A DNA stretch of 64,000 nucleotides, taken from Antilocapra americana (Eukaryota; Chordata; Mammalia; Artiodactyla; Antilocapridae). Of this stretch, positions 46,241 to 58,999 are shown piece by piece. Positions within the stretch are counted from its first letter, which is position 1, and each line of letters opens with the position of its first letter. The DNA is taken from assembly GCA_007570785.1 (NCBI GenBank), contig ML662442.1, forward strand, positions 29,197,264 to 29,261,263, in the 5' to 3' direction. The notes under the pieces were generated by a model. The model searched no databases. It saw nothing but the letters and a program-made list of their open reading frames with translations, and was not told where the DNA came from. The position numbers were made by a program, and so were the translations under genes.

Positions 46241-47165
46241 ATCTCTATAAAAATCATCATTTTCATAAATTTCAAACAGTTTTCTATTCTTTGTCATATT
46301 TCTTTATGAAAGTTGGTTTCAATCTCCCAACCTGTACTCTTTCCAAGGAAACTTTTTCAGCTCATGCTTGAGAATCTCGCTTCTCACTATGGTTACTTGT
46401 GTAAGTAGTCAATGCTTTTCCAGCTAAATCAGTCACCACAATTTTATCCACTCAAGTATGGAGGGCTGAGCACAGGCCACCACCCAACCTAGACACTAGA
46501 AATTTGTGCAGAAGTGAACTTAATCTGGGGAGTTCAGGGGCATGAGAAGTAACCAGCGTGGATGCAATAAAGGGGGAAGCTTGGTCTCTATGGAAAAATA
46601 GATTTGCTGGGTAGGATATGGTCAGATTAGGAAGGACACTGAAAGCCATCCAAGTAATAGTTTAAACTTGATGTTTCAGGCCAGTGGAAGCCAATAAAAG
46701 TCTTTGATTCAAGGTATGGTTATTGTAAAAGCAATGTCTCAGAAAGATTCACCTCACAGTGTGATGCTGGATGAACTACAGCTAGAAAGAGAACAGAACC
46801 AGATGCATCAGCCAATGACTAATCCAGAAATCCAAGCACGAGCTAATTGAAAGAAAACTCAGACAGGGTCGATAGAAACAGGAATGATGTCTCAACACTG
46901 AACTAAGCTGCATTTCTTTATTTCCTGAAGACAATTAACTGTTTAAGTTACTTAGAGAGCTTAAGTGGTGATGTAGTTGCTGACGTGTTTAGTAATGGAA
47001 ACAAATGAACAAGCCATGATAGATTACACTTAATAGCCCTTTCTCCAGGCCTTGCAGCCCTTTCAGTCACTGCTGCCATTGTCTACTTGATATTCTCCCA
47101 CTATATATCTTTGGGAAAAGCTAACATGTGGGAGAAAGCTCGAGTTTTTATTACTGGTTGGTGAA
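46241..47165. other. unassigned; part may be an old repeat
   Basis: 46446-46900 includes gaaggacactgaaagccatcc and ggccagtggaagccaataaa, similar in style to the repeat at 62860-63830. No coding signal. Confidence 0.4.
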
Positions 47166-47169
47166 CAGG

Positions 47170-47375
47170 TGCAGCTGGGAGAAGGTAGCTAGCATCAAAA
47201 GACCTGGGTTTCAAGCCTGGTCCTACCAACTGGAAGCTGTGTGGCTTTAAGCAAGTTATTTCACCATCCTGAACTTCCATTTTCTCAGCTGTAAAATGAA
47301 GATTACAATAACCTATCTACAGGATTATGGTCAAATTTAAATGAAAAAAAAAGTACAGGAAAGCACTTCATACAT
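47170..47375 (+). mobile_element. MIR SINE
   Basis: Plus-orientation MIR: gacctgggtttcaagcctgg, agctgtgtggctttaagcaag, ttccattttctcagctgtaaa. Confidence 0.75.
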
Positions 47376-47940
47376 TTTGCAGTGCGATGTGAGTACAGCA
47401 ATTATACATAAATCGAAACTAAAGCTCTCATGCCTTCAAAATGAAACTTCATTAAAAATCTCTACAGTTATTTACTTTCCACAAATATTGGTATGTGCCC
47501 AGCAGCAGCAAATGAAAGGAAGTGGCCTCAGGCAAGTAGGTGATGTCAGAAATACTTTCCATCAGGAATAGAATTCCATGCAGGCTTGAGAAACAACATC
47601 CATGATGCATCATAGCCAGAAAATACATCCAGACTTGCAGGGATGGCCTGGGTAGCAGGAAAGTCAGGCATCAGGTGATGGAATCCTAGACAGACTTGGC
47701 AGTGGGGTTCAGGCTAGGGAGGACTGGCAAGGGTGAAGCCAGACCCCAATTTCAGAGAAACCTAGAGACAGAAAAACCAAAGCAGGCTTACAGGCACAGA
47801 GACAAAACAAGACAGAGATATGTGATAGAATAAGAAATATATATTTAGTCTCCATCCTCTTTAGAATTTCCTGAGAAGTAAGAGCATCTTTTGTCATAAT
47901 ACTTGATCTCTTGTCCTCAGTTCCTGAAATTGTTTCAGAG
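47376..47940. other. unassigned
   Basis: Contains taagaaatatatatttagtc at 47828-47850, a scrap resembling the LTR-like end at 14262-14360. No coding signal in the rest. Confidence 0.45.
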
Positions 47941-47944
47941 TCAT

Positions 47945-48866
47945 AAAGGTGGAATGGGTCTCCTATTGTTCATAACAGACTCCTTTCCATCACAACCGGA
48001 AATTTAGTATTGATGAGATTGTATTGTTGTATTGATGACTTTTGGAAAGCACTTGATAATGGGGGCTGGTTGTCAGTGGAGCCAGCCATGTGACTAGAGG
48101 GTTGGAACTCTCTCTCACCGCTGAGCAGGTGAATGAGGCTAGCGACTGAGTTCAGTCACCAATGATCCACAATTCAATCAGTTGTGCCTTTGTAATGAAG
48201 CTTCCACAAAAACTCAAAAGGACAGGATTCAGAGAGCTTCGTTGTTGGCGAACACATGGAAGTTTGAGAAGAGTGATGTTCACGGAAAGGGCATGAAGGC
48301 TCCACGTGCTTTCCCCAGGCATCTTGTCCTGCGCATCTCTTCCATCTGGCTGTTCCTGAGTTATGTCCTTTTATTTGTTGTTTAGTCTCTCAGTCGTGTC
48401 CACTTCTTTGCAACTCCATGGACTGTAGCCTGTCAGGCTCCTCTGTCCGTGGGATTTTCCAGGCAAGAATACTGGAGTGGGTTGTCGTTTCTTTCTCCAG
48501 GGGATCTTTCCAACCCAGGGGTCAATCTGCATCTCCTGCTTGGCAGGTAGATTTTTTTTACTACTGAGCCACCTGGGAAGTTCATACCTTTTATGATAAA
48601 CAGATAACTCAGTATGTAAAATGTTCCTCTGAGTTCTATGAGCTGCTATAACAAATTATTTGAACCCAAGGAGAATGTTTCTGGAAACTCCAATTTACAG
48701 CCAATTGGTTAGAAACACAGAGGATAACCTGGATTTGCAACTGGCACCTCATGCAAGAAGAGGGGGTGGGAGGCTGTCAGCTCTTGTAGGACTGAGCCCT
48801 TAACCTGTGGAATCTGATGCTATCTCCAGGTAGATAGTGTCAGAATTGAGTTAAACCATAGAATAC
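47945..48866 (+). mobile_element. ERVL-type LTR, split by a SINE
   Basis: Blocks in order: tttgtaatgaagcttccac, aaaactcaaaaggacaggatt, cttccatctggctgttcctgag, then after the SINE ttatgataaacagataactc, gagttctatgagctgctataac, aatctgatgctatctccagg. This resembles MER21-like ERVL LTRs. Non-coding. Confidence 0.6.
48375..48586 (-). mobile_element. Bov-tA SINE
   Basis: Inserted in the LTR; perfect 8-bp duplication ccttttat at 48367-48374 and 48587-48594. The tail is at the left (gttgtttagtctctcagtcg). Confidence 0.94.
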
Positions 48867-49119
48867 CAGCTCTTGTTGGGTATTGCTTGGTGGGTGGAGA
48901 GGGGAGCCTCTCCACCCCACATAGGAAATTGGCCCCATACACTTTCAGGCATATTGCCAGAGATATTTACAAGAAAAGAATTTAACATAAGCAATGTGGC
49001 ACCAATTTTGTTATGAAACCTGGATTTAAGATGTGAGCCAGGCAATCATAAAGCTAACACAATGCTGAGTTGCCTGAGCTCCTGGATTCAGATTCTAGAA
49101 ATTTCCCCTCAACTGGTGA

Positions 49120-49400
49120 GGTTGATATGGGTTTAAATTTCAGTGCAGGAGGTTATATTTATACCTATTAAATTTCATCTTGTTTCTTTTGGCCCATTAG
49201 TGTGGCTTGTCAGTACTTTTTGAATCTTGACTCTGTCATCCAAGTAATTAGTTGTTCCTCCCTGCTTCATGTCATCTTCAGATTTGATGAGTGTACTTTC
49301 CGTGCTTTTCAGCTACTTTATTAAAAGTTCAATGGGATCCTGTGCCACATCCCTTTCTAGGAGATAGCCAGCTTCAAAGCCTCTTAAGACACTCTCAATG
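49120..49400 (+). mobile_element. old CR1/L3-like LINE fragment
   Basis: Reads aaatttcatcttgtttctttt, ggcccattag, aatcttgactctgtcatcc, tgtcatcttcagatttgatg, an ordered block I associate with deeply conserved CR1-class LINE ends. Old and diverged. Confidence 0.45.
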
Positions 49401-49693
49401 AGTGCTCATTTCTTCACCTTTCTACAAGAGTCAGATGCCTTGCTAAAAGCCCCAAACACTGAAAGTCACAGTTCTGCCCTCACTTTTTCCACTTAGCTAC
49501 CTCTGCATGCATGCTCACCTCTTCCTCTCACTGCCTTCCATCTCAAAGTTACAGTCACTCTTTCTGCCAAAGTCCATTCCTGTGCCATGAATCTCAGCAT
49601 CTCCAATTCTTCTCTAGGTCTCTAATTCATCATTTTTCTTCTCTTTTTTTTTCCCACCTCCTCCTTTCCACCAGCTTCTTCCTTAGCCAAGCA

Positions 49694-49971
49694 CAGTTGC
49701 TCTCAACCTTTTGCATTCATCAGAATCTCCTGGAAAGCTTATCAAAGTACAGATTGCCAGGGTCCAAGAATTTGCATTTTTCTGACAAGTTTCAGTGGTT
49801 CTAACATGTAGTCCTTGGGCTAGCAGCACCTGGAAGCTGGTTAGACATGTGCTCCCTGAGGCTCCACCCCAGACCAACTGAATCAGAAACTTGGGGGTTA
49901 GGGCCCAGCCACCTGTGTCTTGACCAGATCGCCAAGTGATTCTCATAAACGCTAAAGTTTAAGAGCCACTG
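49694..49971 (+). mobile_element. MER5A-like hAT element
   Basis: 278 bp with inverted ends (cagttgctctcaacc at left; cagtggctcttaaac from the right on the other strand), internal gaatctcctggaaagctt and ctccaccccagaccaactg. Flanks gccaagca and gtcagca may be a decayed 8-bp duplication. The plus frame 49511-49804 is not a gene. Confidence 0.75.
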
Positions 49972-49984
49972 GTCAGCATACTGA

Positions 49985-50215
49985 GGAAAAACTAGGGCTT
50001 TACAGCCTGGGAAATTCGAGTTTATATCCCTGCTCTGTCCCTTCCTGTACTGAGGTCACATGACTTAGCATCCCTAAACCTCAATATTTTAATCTATAAG
50101 CTGGGAATGTAATACCTACCTCTGTGGATGTAAATAAAGGTTAAATAAGATAACGTACATAAACCACTCAGCACAATGCCTAAGTAATCAATAAATGGAA
50201 GCTATTTTTGCTTAA
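49985..50215 (+). mobile_element. MIR SINE
   Basis: Plus-orientation MIR: gggctttacagcctgggaaatt, ttatatccctgctctgtccc, tgtaatacctacctctgtgg, cagcacaatgcctaagtaat. Confidence 0.72.
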
Positions 50216-51903
50216 TTGGTCAGAAGATACCTAAATCTCTATGTATCATCATATTTTTAAAAATCCCTCCCTCTACCCTATGCCCCACTCTACCCTTCAT
50301 AACCAAGCTCATACAAATCTGTATCCTTGTCTCTGCTTTCCCATACCTCACCACCCTTTAGGTGTTCCCAGAGACAATGCGAGCTCTTGAGTTCAGTCAG
50401 GTTATCTCAGATCTCCCACACATGGCCCTAGAGGCAGGCAAGCACTCAGTAATGTGTGTATATATTGAATGCATGTATCAACAAAGTGAATTATATCATA
50501 TTACCTAGTAACTTTCACAAAAGGAAATTAAATGTTCACATAAGAAAACAGAAAATTAATTACTTTCCAAATTCACACTGTGAATAGGAGTCATCACTGC
50601 CCCTTCTAGATCTTGACTTCAAATTCACCAGTCCTAATTGCCTGAAATCCACTCTCTCCTCTTATTAAAAATTGGGATAATTACCTGTCTTGGACTTTGC
50701 ATACCTCTCTTCATAAACGCCCCAAAATTACCAAGAGTAGTTTCATAATCAAACCAATAAATACTTTAATTTTGCCAGAATGCAGATTACCCAAACACTT
50801 GAATACCTTTAGGGCAGCTAAGTGCTTTCTCACTAATGCTTCCTTTATCGAAAATTTCTGTTCCTTTTTCTATATTTGTTCTGCTGTTTTTAGTCTGAAG
50901 ATCGTTCTCCTTGGTAGAAAAGATAGAGGTGACATCAAAGCTCAGTAGTTCTGTTCTCTTAATCATTTAGCCTTACACCTCTCATCCCTACTCCATCTAG
51001 CTTTTATCCCTTCCTGATTCTTTAGTTCAAAATACAGATTTGAGTATCCTTTTCTATTATCTTTAGCATTTTATCATGGCAGAGTTTAGCCTTGCTGATT
51101 ACATTCTTACATTGTTAATCACTTTAGGAATAGTCATCCTTGGTAATGAGTCCCTTTCAGTATTTTGTATCCTGGTCCAGGCAGAGCAGCTGAAGAGATG
51201 GAAGAGCCAGGCTGGCATGATGCAAGGGTCCCCTCCCCTGGGGAAATCCTAGTAGTACAAGCAGCATAGATCATCAGAAGGACACAAGGGTTGCACATCA
51301 GATCTTAGTAACCAGTAAAGGCAAGACTTGACTGGCCAGACGTCTTCTGTTAAACAAGACAGTTCTGTGTTTTAGCTTCTTATCTGATAGCATGGACATT
51401 TCAAATTTGCTATTTTAATTTTAGATGTGCCCTATCTTAATTCCAGATTGCTATTTAATCAGCAGTGCTTGAGAACATTTCAACTTTTAGTCTCTCACTA
51501 AGTTAAGCATTTAATGATCTGTAAACAAACACTTGAGAGGATGCTGCTTAAAGGGACTCTGATCCTCTGTACTTTACTGAGTGAATGAATCCACTCTTGA
51601 AATTATCTTCCAATTTTTAAGTAATGGATCTGCTACTAATATACCCCCCTCAAAAAAAAAATGGGGCTGGGTGTGGTGGGGTTGAAGGGATGGAAGCATT
51701 ACTGTAAAAAACTTTTGAGTTTTTAAGCCCCAGCACCAACTGGGGGTACAGTGTTTATGTGGAGAATTTCTGGCCATCATAACTGGGAGGGAGGATTAAG
51801 GAAGTAGAAAGAAATCAGGAGGTAAAAGTAGAGGGCCAAGAGAAATTGACCATGAGAGAGAAAGAAAACCTGTCTAAGTGTAGGTTGAAATTTAAGAAAA
51901 TAC
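50216..51903. other. no recognised feature
   Basis: About 1.7 kb of apparently single-copy DNA. Short frames at 50697-50948 (plus) and 51574-51780 (minus) have no domain. Confidence 0.5.
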
Positions 51904-51913
51904 AAGAATGAGA

Positions 51914-52195
51914 CTCGTGGACTCTGTGGAAGAGGGCAAGGGTGGGACGATATGGGAGAATGACATTGAAACATGTTAATTACCATATGTGAAATCAATC
52001 GCCAGCCCAGGGTTGATGCTCGGAGCTGGTGCACCGAGATGTCCCAGGGGGAGGGAATCGGGAGGGAGGAGGGAGGGGGGTTCTGGAGAGGGAGCATATG
52101 TAAACCCATGGTGGTTTCATGTCATTGATTGGCAAAACCAACCCAATAAAAAAATAAATAAATAAATAAAAGTAAGATTACATAATTTAAAAAAA
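51914..52195 (+). mobile_element. young L1 3' end, two-part tail
   Basis: 282 bp between perfect 10-bp copies of aagaatgaga (51904-51913 and 52196-52205). Same 3' UTR as the L1 at 29222 (actcgtggactctgtggaag, the G-rich tract near 52049-52082, cataaacccatgg region). After an (AAAT)n tail it has 18 non-A bases, agtaagattacataattt, and then a second A-run. Confidence 0.93.
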
Positions 52196-52205
52196 AAGAA
52201 TGAGA

Positions 52206-53074
52206 GAGAGTCAGAGAGATTAATTTAAACACAAAGATGGGTTTGTTAGATCCAATGCCAGAGGAAATATTAAAAAGCGGACAAGAAAAACAGAACAAGA
52301 GTGAGTAGGAAAAGACAAGGGTGTGATAAAGCTACTCGACACTCACTTCAGATTCTAAGAATGGGACTGATGTCTGATTCTCGTGCTTGGAGGACATCCT
52401 TTTGAAACATGCATTTACCTGAGAGCTTCCTGTTTCTTTCAGTAACAAAAATTTATCCTTCATAAGAACCAGTTCTCACAGGGCTGTAAGATTCTTTTCT
52501 AAATAGCCACTCATGCCTCTTGGTTCCTTTCTAGAATCTCAGGTTTTAAGATTATGTTTTTTGATTAATCTCCCTCTCCCTAGAAGTTAGGGTTCTTTCC
52601 TCTGGCTATTGCATATATCATAACATAGACCCTTTTAAGGGTCTATTAATTCAGCAATTAATCTTCCCTTACTCATCAAAATTAGCTGTAGAGTGCCAGT
52701 TCCCCTTTTCAATTCCAAGAAATGAAACTGTCAGGAGAGCAACTCAAGTGTTCTTAGATGTTTTTCTTCCATTTTATTGTCATCATTGTCTCATCATGTT
52801 TGAAAATCTGTCATGAAGCGGCTTCATCTACAGTCCCCAAAAATGTTTGCACATAATTTTCCGTCTCAGATCGTAGAAGTAGAAACAGATCCAAATCACT
52901 TCTAAACAGATTCTGAAGTCACAGAACTATCACCATGCAGGCAGCACCATAAGATTTCTTGGGTCTCTAAGACTGCCAGGGCATGGGAAGGTGGAAATGG
53001 GCATATTTCTTAGGGCCAGGGTCACCAGCATTAAGTGCTAGCCTGAAGCAATGGGAACGCCAGAGTCAAAGAGA
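52206..53074. other. no recognised feature
   Basis: No frame or nameable repeat. Confidence 0.5.
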
Positions 53075-53835
53075 AAACCAAAACTGGAAGTGGTGAGAAA
53101 CAAGTGTTGACAAGGCTGTGGAGAAAAGGAAGCCCTTATGCACTTTGGTGGGAATGTAAATGGGTACAGACACTATGGAAAACATTACAGAATTTCTTCT
53201 AAAATTAAAAAATAGAACTACCATACAATCCAGCAATTCTACTCCTGGGTATTTATCCAAAGAAAATGGAAATATTAATTCAAAAAGATATACGTATTCT
53301 GATATTCATTGCAGCACTATTTACAATAGCCAAGATATGGAAGCAACCTAAGTGCCCATCCACAGATGAATGGATAAAAAAGATGTACTTATATACAATG
53401 AAATATTACTCAGCCATAAAGGGAAGGCAGTCTTGCCATTTGTGACAACATGGATAAATCTGGGGGCATTATGCTAAGTGAAATCAGTCAGACAGAGAAA
53501 GACAAATATTATATAATCTCACTTTATATGTGGAATATTAAAAAAAAAAAAAACAGAAACAGACTCATAGATACAGAGAACAAACGAGTGCTTGCCAGAA
53601 GAGAGGGGTGTGGCAAGATAGACAAAGTAGGTGAAGTGCAAAGTAGGGACTAAGAGGTCCATACTTCCAGCTAACAGATAAATAAGTCATGGGAATGTAG
53701 TGTACAGCATAGGAAACATAGTCAATAATATTAATATTATAATAACTTTTATGGTAGGCAATCTATAAAAATGTGGAATTGCGACATTGTATACCTGAAA
53801 GGAATATATTGTAAGTCAACTGTACTTCAGAAAAA
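53075..53835 (+). mobile_element. L1 ORF2 end and 3' UTR
   Basis: Older L1: gttgacaaggctgtggagaaa, ctcctgggtatttatccaaag, aatattactcagccataaag, then a 3' UTR with gttgatgagatatac near its end. Short plus frames (53160-53653) are its decayed ORF2. Confidence 0.82.
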
Positions 53836-55560
53836 GTGGGTTGATGAGATATACAAAGATCCCAGAAGCCTGGAGGGAAGTGTGCAAAAGCACCGAACAT
53901 GGTGTGCTTCCCAAATGTCAGAGCCAACATTCGGATGGGGAGCCAAGAGTTCATTAAGTTTTTAAAAAGGAAGTAGAAACATACCTGGAGCAAACCAGTG
54001 TAGTCTGTTTTTCTTTTGGCTTCGTTTCAGCTAATTGTGTTGTTCATGGGTGCAGAATCTCACCTGTTTGTTCACTACTCTGTTCCTGGGGCCTCTCACA
54101 CTCTCTTGCACATAGAGAGTCTTTCTTTTTAATAGACCAGCATGGGTGTGGCACTCAGTGATGAGAACTGATTCAGAGCTAAGGCCAAAGCAGAGATTAC
54201 ATGGTAGAGCTGAATCAGCCCATTTGGCCAAGGTGTACCCTCTGTCAGAGTTACATCAATTTAGAATTTTCCTGCAGTTTCAGTACCACTAAGCAATCAC
54301 AACTATAGAAATGAGAGAGAACCTGCATTATGCATGAGTATGCTTCTCACACTAAAACCCTAGCATTGCTAAGTCTTCATGAGAATGCTAATGTCTTCTG
54401 TGCCATGGGTAAGGTTAAAAAGAAAAAAGAGATGACAACCCCTTTGAAATCATAATAAAATATATTTTGAATCAACTAGACATTTCAAACAAACAATTAC
54501 TCTTTTGAAAGGTCTTTCCCTAAATAAAATTAATCTGAAACCTTAGATGACACTATTAAATGTATTTTCACCTTGGTTAAAATTGTCACTAGTGAGAGTC
54601 TTTTCATGGACATTTTGTTTTCTGTGCTGCAAAAATGAGTGGATTCAATACTCACCTGAACTGTATAATAAATAACTTAACAATTCTCCAATTTCAAGCT
54701 AAATTTTCCATCAGGAAAATGATCCCACTCTCATTACTTATATTGAAGCCTGCCCAGTTCATTGAAAAGCTTTCTGCTCCTTATAATATTGCAGAGCAAG
54801 ATGTTTTCATCCGGAAGTCTTTGGAGCAATAGAATCCTAATATCTAGCTCTTGGTAATTTTAAAATGTTATGAATGTTTGGTCTCGTTTTTCATAAGAAT
54901 GTCGAGGGCTTTCTATGCTGGTTTTCTTGATCCTGACCTCCACCTTCGTCACCCGCTCAGGGGAGTGTGGCAGGCACTATGTAAACCCCACCAGAAGCCA
55001 TGGCAGAGGGCGAGCCCTCAAGAACCCGCTTCCCGCAGAAGGGCTTTCCTGAGTTTTGACTCCTGATACGGCATCATGTGGTGGCCATGGGCTTGCCGCT
55101 GAGGAAGCTGAGCGTGAGGAAAACCCAGGGAGGTGAGATGGAAAGCACCGCCTTGGGTCAGTTTTTCCCAATGTCCCTGAGACATGGAAGCCACAGAGAC
55201 TACAAGAAAATTAATGCGTGGATACCACTGGAGAGTGAAAGGAAAGAGGACCTAAAATGGCGCCTAGGTAAATGCGTCAGAAAGTTCCTTTCCCTCCCGG
55301 TACCCACAAAATGCAGTGATGCAGCACTCAGCTCACACATGTTCGTGGCCATGCCTGGAACAAAGGAGAAAGGAGAAGAAGCGTTTGTGTTTCTCCACTG
55401 ACTCTCCTTCCCTTAGTTCTGACCCTGGGATGTGGCTGGGTATGGGATGCACAGTTCACTGGCTGCTGCATGTGGGACAAGCAGAGGTGGACTCTGACGG
55501 CGAGGTTACCAAGGTAAATGTTGCCCATGGAGGTATATACACACTCAAAGGGGAGAAATC
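53836..55560. other. unassigned; 54.9-55.6 kb is GC-richer
   Basis: 54890-55600 has raised GC and several overlapping frames on both strands (54851-55066, 55078-55401 and 55316-55582 plus; 54977-55171 and 55328-55638 minus). None shows a domain, conserved motif or convincing splice arrangement, so I call no gene. Confidence 0.45.
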
Positions 55561-55569
55561 ATCCAGTAT

Positions 55570-56695
55570 GGTACAATTCTGATACCAATCCCCAAGGATG
55601 AGGGGTTTTCCCAGAGCACCAGTGGGGTGTCCCACCATTCAACTCAATTCTAACAATATCTACCTGGAGACGGCATCAGGTCCCACAGGTTGCGGACTCA
55701 ATCAACAAGACCACCCCCTGCCGAAGGGCAATCTCAAACCCAGATCATCACCCATGCTCCTGACTGACCCGTTACAGATCTAAGGTTCCACTGGCCCCCT
55801 CCTGGGTTTGATGAGTTTGCTAGAAGATCTCACAGAACTCAGAGTAACACCTTATGTACTAGATTACTGGTTTATTATAAAAGACTATAACCTAGAAACA
55901 GTCAGATGGAAGCAACAGGCAAGACAAAGTAGATGGGGAGGAGCATCAGCTTCCATGCCCTCCGCCACTCATCCTACATCTCCATGTGCTGCCATGCAGA
56001 AGCTTTCCGAACTTCATTCATTTGGATTTTTCTGGAGGCCTTATTACATAAGCATGATTAAATCATAGGACACTGGTGACTGGATTCAATTTCCAGTCTC
56101 TCTTTCCTCAAACCAGTCAATCCTAAAGGAAATCAACCCTGAATATTCATTGGAAGGACGGATGCTGAAGTGGAACCTCCAACACTTTGGCCTCTGATAC
56201 AAAGAGCCAATTTATTAGAAAAGGCCCTGATGCTAGTAAAGACTGAGGGCAAGAGGAGAAGGGAGCCATGGAGGATGAGATAGCTAGATAACATCATTGA
56301 TTCAATGGACATGATTTTGAGCGAACTCTGAGATATAGTGAAGGACAGGGAAGCCTGGCATTCTACAGTCTATGGGGTCACAAAGAGCCAGACACGACTT
56401 AGTGACTGAAGAACAACTTCCTTCCCTAGATGAGGGAGGGTGGGGTTGAAAAGCCTGAAAGTTCCAACCGTCTAATCTCTTGATTCATTCCATCAACTGC
56501 CAGCCTCCACCTTAGGTTACTTAGGGACCTTCCAAAAATTACATTATTAAAACAATAAAAGCACCTTGATCATGCTCAACAGTTCGAAAATTACAGAGTT
56601 TTAGGAGCTCTGTGTCAGGAGCAGGGATGAAAATAAAATATATACTTCTTATTATAAATCAAAATATCACATGTGGACATGCTGGAAAGCAAGGG
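55570..56695 (+). mobile_element. old LTR-like repeat, split by BovB
   Basis: Blocks tttgctagaagatctcacag, ctggtttattataaaagac, ttggatttttctggaggcc, cataagcatgattaaatcat, then after BovB gaaagttccaaccgtctaat, ttttaggagctctgtgtcag and ttcttattataaatc. I associate this with ancient ERV LTRs but cannot fix the family. Its right end recurs at 14262-14360. Confidence 0.5.
56112..56416 (+). mobile_element. BovB LINE 3' fragment
   Basis: accagtcaatcctaaaggaaat to cacgacttagtgactgaag. More diverged than the other copies (for example caagaggagaagggagccat), so probably older. Interrupts the LTR-like repeat. Confidence 0.88.
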
Positions 56696-57000
56696 AAACT
56701 CTAAAGAATCAAGGCCAAGGCCAGATAGGAAAACGGAATCTGAAGCTCAAAAATCTAGAAAAATTCAAACAGGCAAAACCAAGAGAGTGACTTCAGGAGA
56801 CTGAGCCCCAAAATATCTCCTGACACAGTGCTGAAGTGGAAAGGAGTCCAAAATCCACGTTTTATTAGACAGGAGCTTAGGTCAGAGCAGCTAAGGGCAT
56901 CATGCTCGTCAGGACATTGTTAAGATCATACCCCTGGTTCTTTATAAGCTTATATTTTTTATTAAGCTTGTATTATATCTTATATCTTATGTTAAGCATA

Positions 57001-57002
<2 letters not shown>

Positions 57003-57048
<46 letters not shown>
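57003..57048 (+). repeat. (GT)23 microsatellite
   Basis: 46 bp of uninterrupted GT dinucleotides. Confidence 0.97.
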
Positions 57049-57050
<2 letters not shown>

Positions 57051-58974
57051 ACCTAGCCCCTGGAATATTCACAATGGCAACTAACAGTCTCCCCTAGTAA
57101 GAAAACCATTCATTCTATCACTTGAGCATAAGGTAAGGCCCAGTGCTGGGCTGACATGCTGTTTTTAACATCTAAAATCCATGCTCAGTGCATGTATTTT
57201 GTTCAGCAAAAGGGAAAAAAAGTTAGCTAAATAAAGGGCTTGGTTTTTTTTTTCTAAACAGTTATGACATTTGAACAATTGTGTAGTTAATTGTTAATGC
57301 CATGTAAGCACCCTGGAGCAGGGAATGAGGGGACAAGAAAAATGCTCTGAGGAGGTAGAAATTACACATGTGTGGAATACCTCCTTATCTGCTGGATCTG
57401 AATCTTGAAGAGTTAACTATGGAAATAAAACAGAAAACATGAAACAACAAAACCATTTATCATACATGAAAATGAGCAAGCAAGAAGGTTGGCATGCATG
57501 AGGTGTAGAAAAAGGGTGCATTTGTGCCTAATGTTTCTGATGAACTATTCAAGAACACTTCATCCTTGGAGAGGGATTTCCTCTAATTCTGTCAAGGTTG
57601 CTGTCTGCATGGGTTATGTGCCAAGTAATTGTCCAGTCTCAACTTAACAGTGTCTAGAGGCTATTTTAAAGATGAGTGGAAACATAAAACATATTTTGTC
57701 CTATTCTCCACTTTGAATATGTCTCTAGAACAAAACTTATACTTGAAATGAAATGGAGAAATGGGATTTTTATGAGTTACAGCTTTCTTTTTTTCCTTGA
57801 CATCACTGACAGTAGAACAAAACATTTAGAGAAAGACAGACCAACGTCATGTAAGTATTTGTATATATTTGTTCTTACCATGGTACACAAGAGGCATCTC
57901 AAACCCCGACCCTGACCAAAACAAAAAACCAGGACATTATTTAAGCTTTGCCATCATACTCCAATGCTTTTCAATAGCTGAAAAAATTTTGCATTTCTTC
58001 CCATAGGAACTGTTAACTCAAAAAGATAGATTCTCTAACAACATACTCTATCAGCAAATTGTATCCATTTTAGTTTATAAAATAGTTACTTTTTTAAAAA
58101 TATGTTAAGAAAAAGTGAAAAGGGAAAAAGAAGACCTTCATTTACGAATTGTGCTCTTTTTATTCATACTATTTCCAAGACCAGGCAAATTATTATAATC
58201 TTCCTAAAAAGATATACACAATTCCACCTAAGAATTACCATTTTCCTAAACCAGTGCAAAGTAGTTTCCATTAGATGCCAAGATAAATCATCTGTGTATT
58301 CTTATATGTGCACTAATGTGTGCAATTCCTGTTGAATTTCAAGGTTATAAACAATCCCTAACCTCTAGTCCATGTTGGTATTTTAATATGGATTATTTGT
58401 CCATCTCTGTTGGTGTCGCTTCTGATTTAATCGTCATCCCTTTCAGGCTGGCACTAGTACATTCAGTTGGCTGACGGGACCCAACCATCATCCCAGCTAA
58501 GAATATCAATTATGTTTTGAAAACATACAATTTAGTTCGTGCAGAAACCACTGTATATGCATCCTGGTGTTTTCATAAGACCCTTTATTTACTCTAAACC
58601 GTCTTAAGCCTTTCACTGTTTGGTCAGGTAGCAACTGTTTAACCTTCTTAAGTCTTTTCAAGAAATCTTAAAGAGAAAAAGGAAAGTTTGGCTTCAAGCA
58701 TACAATTTCAGTTCTTAGAAAAATCAGTTTCTCCATGTATAGCTGAAATGAGGCAAAGCTTCTGAGCTGCAGCTGAAAAGACTGTACTGTAGAGACAGCT
58801 TTCAATCCGTCTGAATCAGCAAAGGAAAGGACCTTTCTGCCAGCTGGATGTGGGTTTCCCAACTTTTTTTCCTCATTCATATCTGAAAGGGATACTGGAC
58901 TAAATCTCTACTAGGTGTCCTATTTAAGGCCTGTTGGCAGGGGGTTCCCACATTAGAATCTGGAAGCACGCGCC

Positions 58975-58999
58975 CACACACACACACACACACACACAC
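58975..58999 (+). repeat. (CA)12 microsatellite
   Basis: 25 bp of CA repeat; an imperfect CA-rich patch also lies at 59279-59312. Confidence 0.93.

Noticed and set aside
55078..55582. Possible gene in the GC-richer 55-kb stretch
   Set aside because: Several overlapping frames on both strands, none with a recognisable motif; the donor-like aaggtaaatg at 55510 has no matching acceptor and frame.
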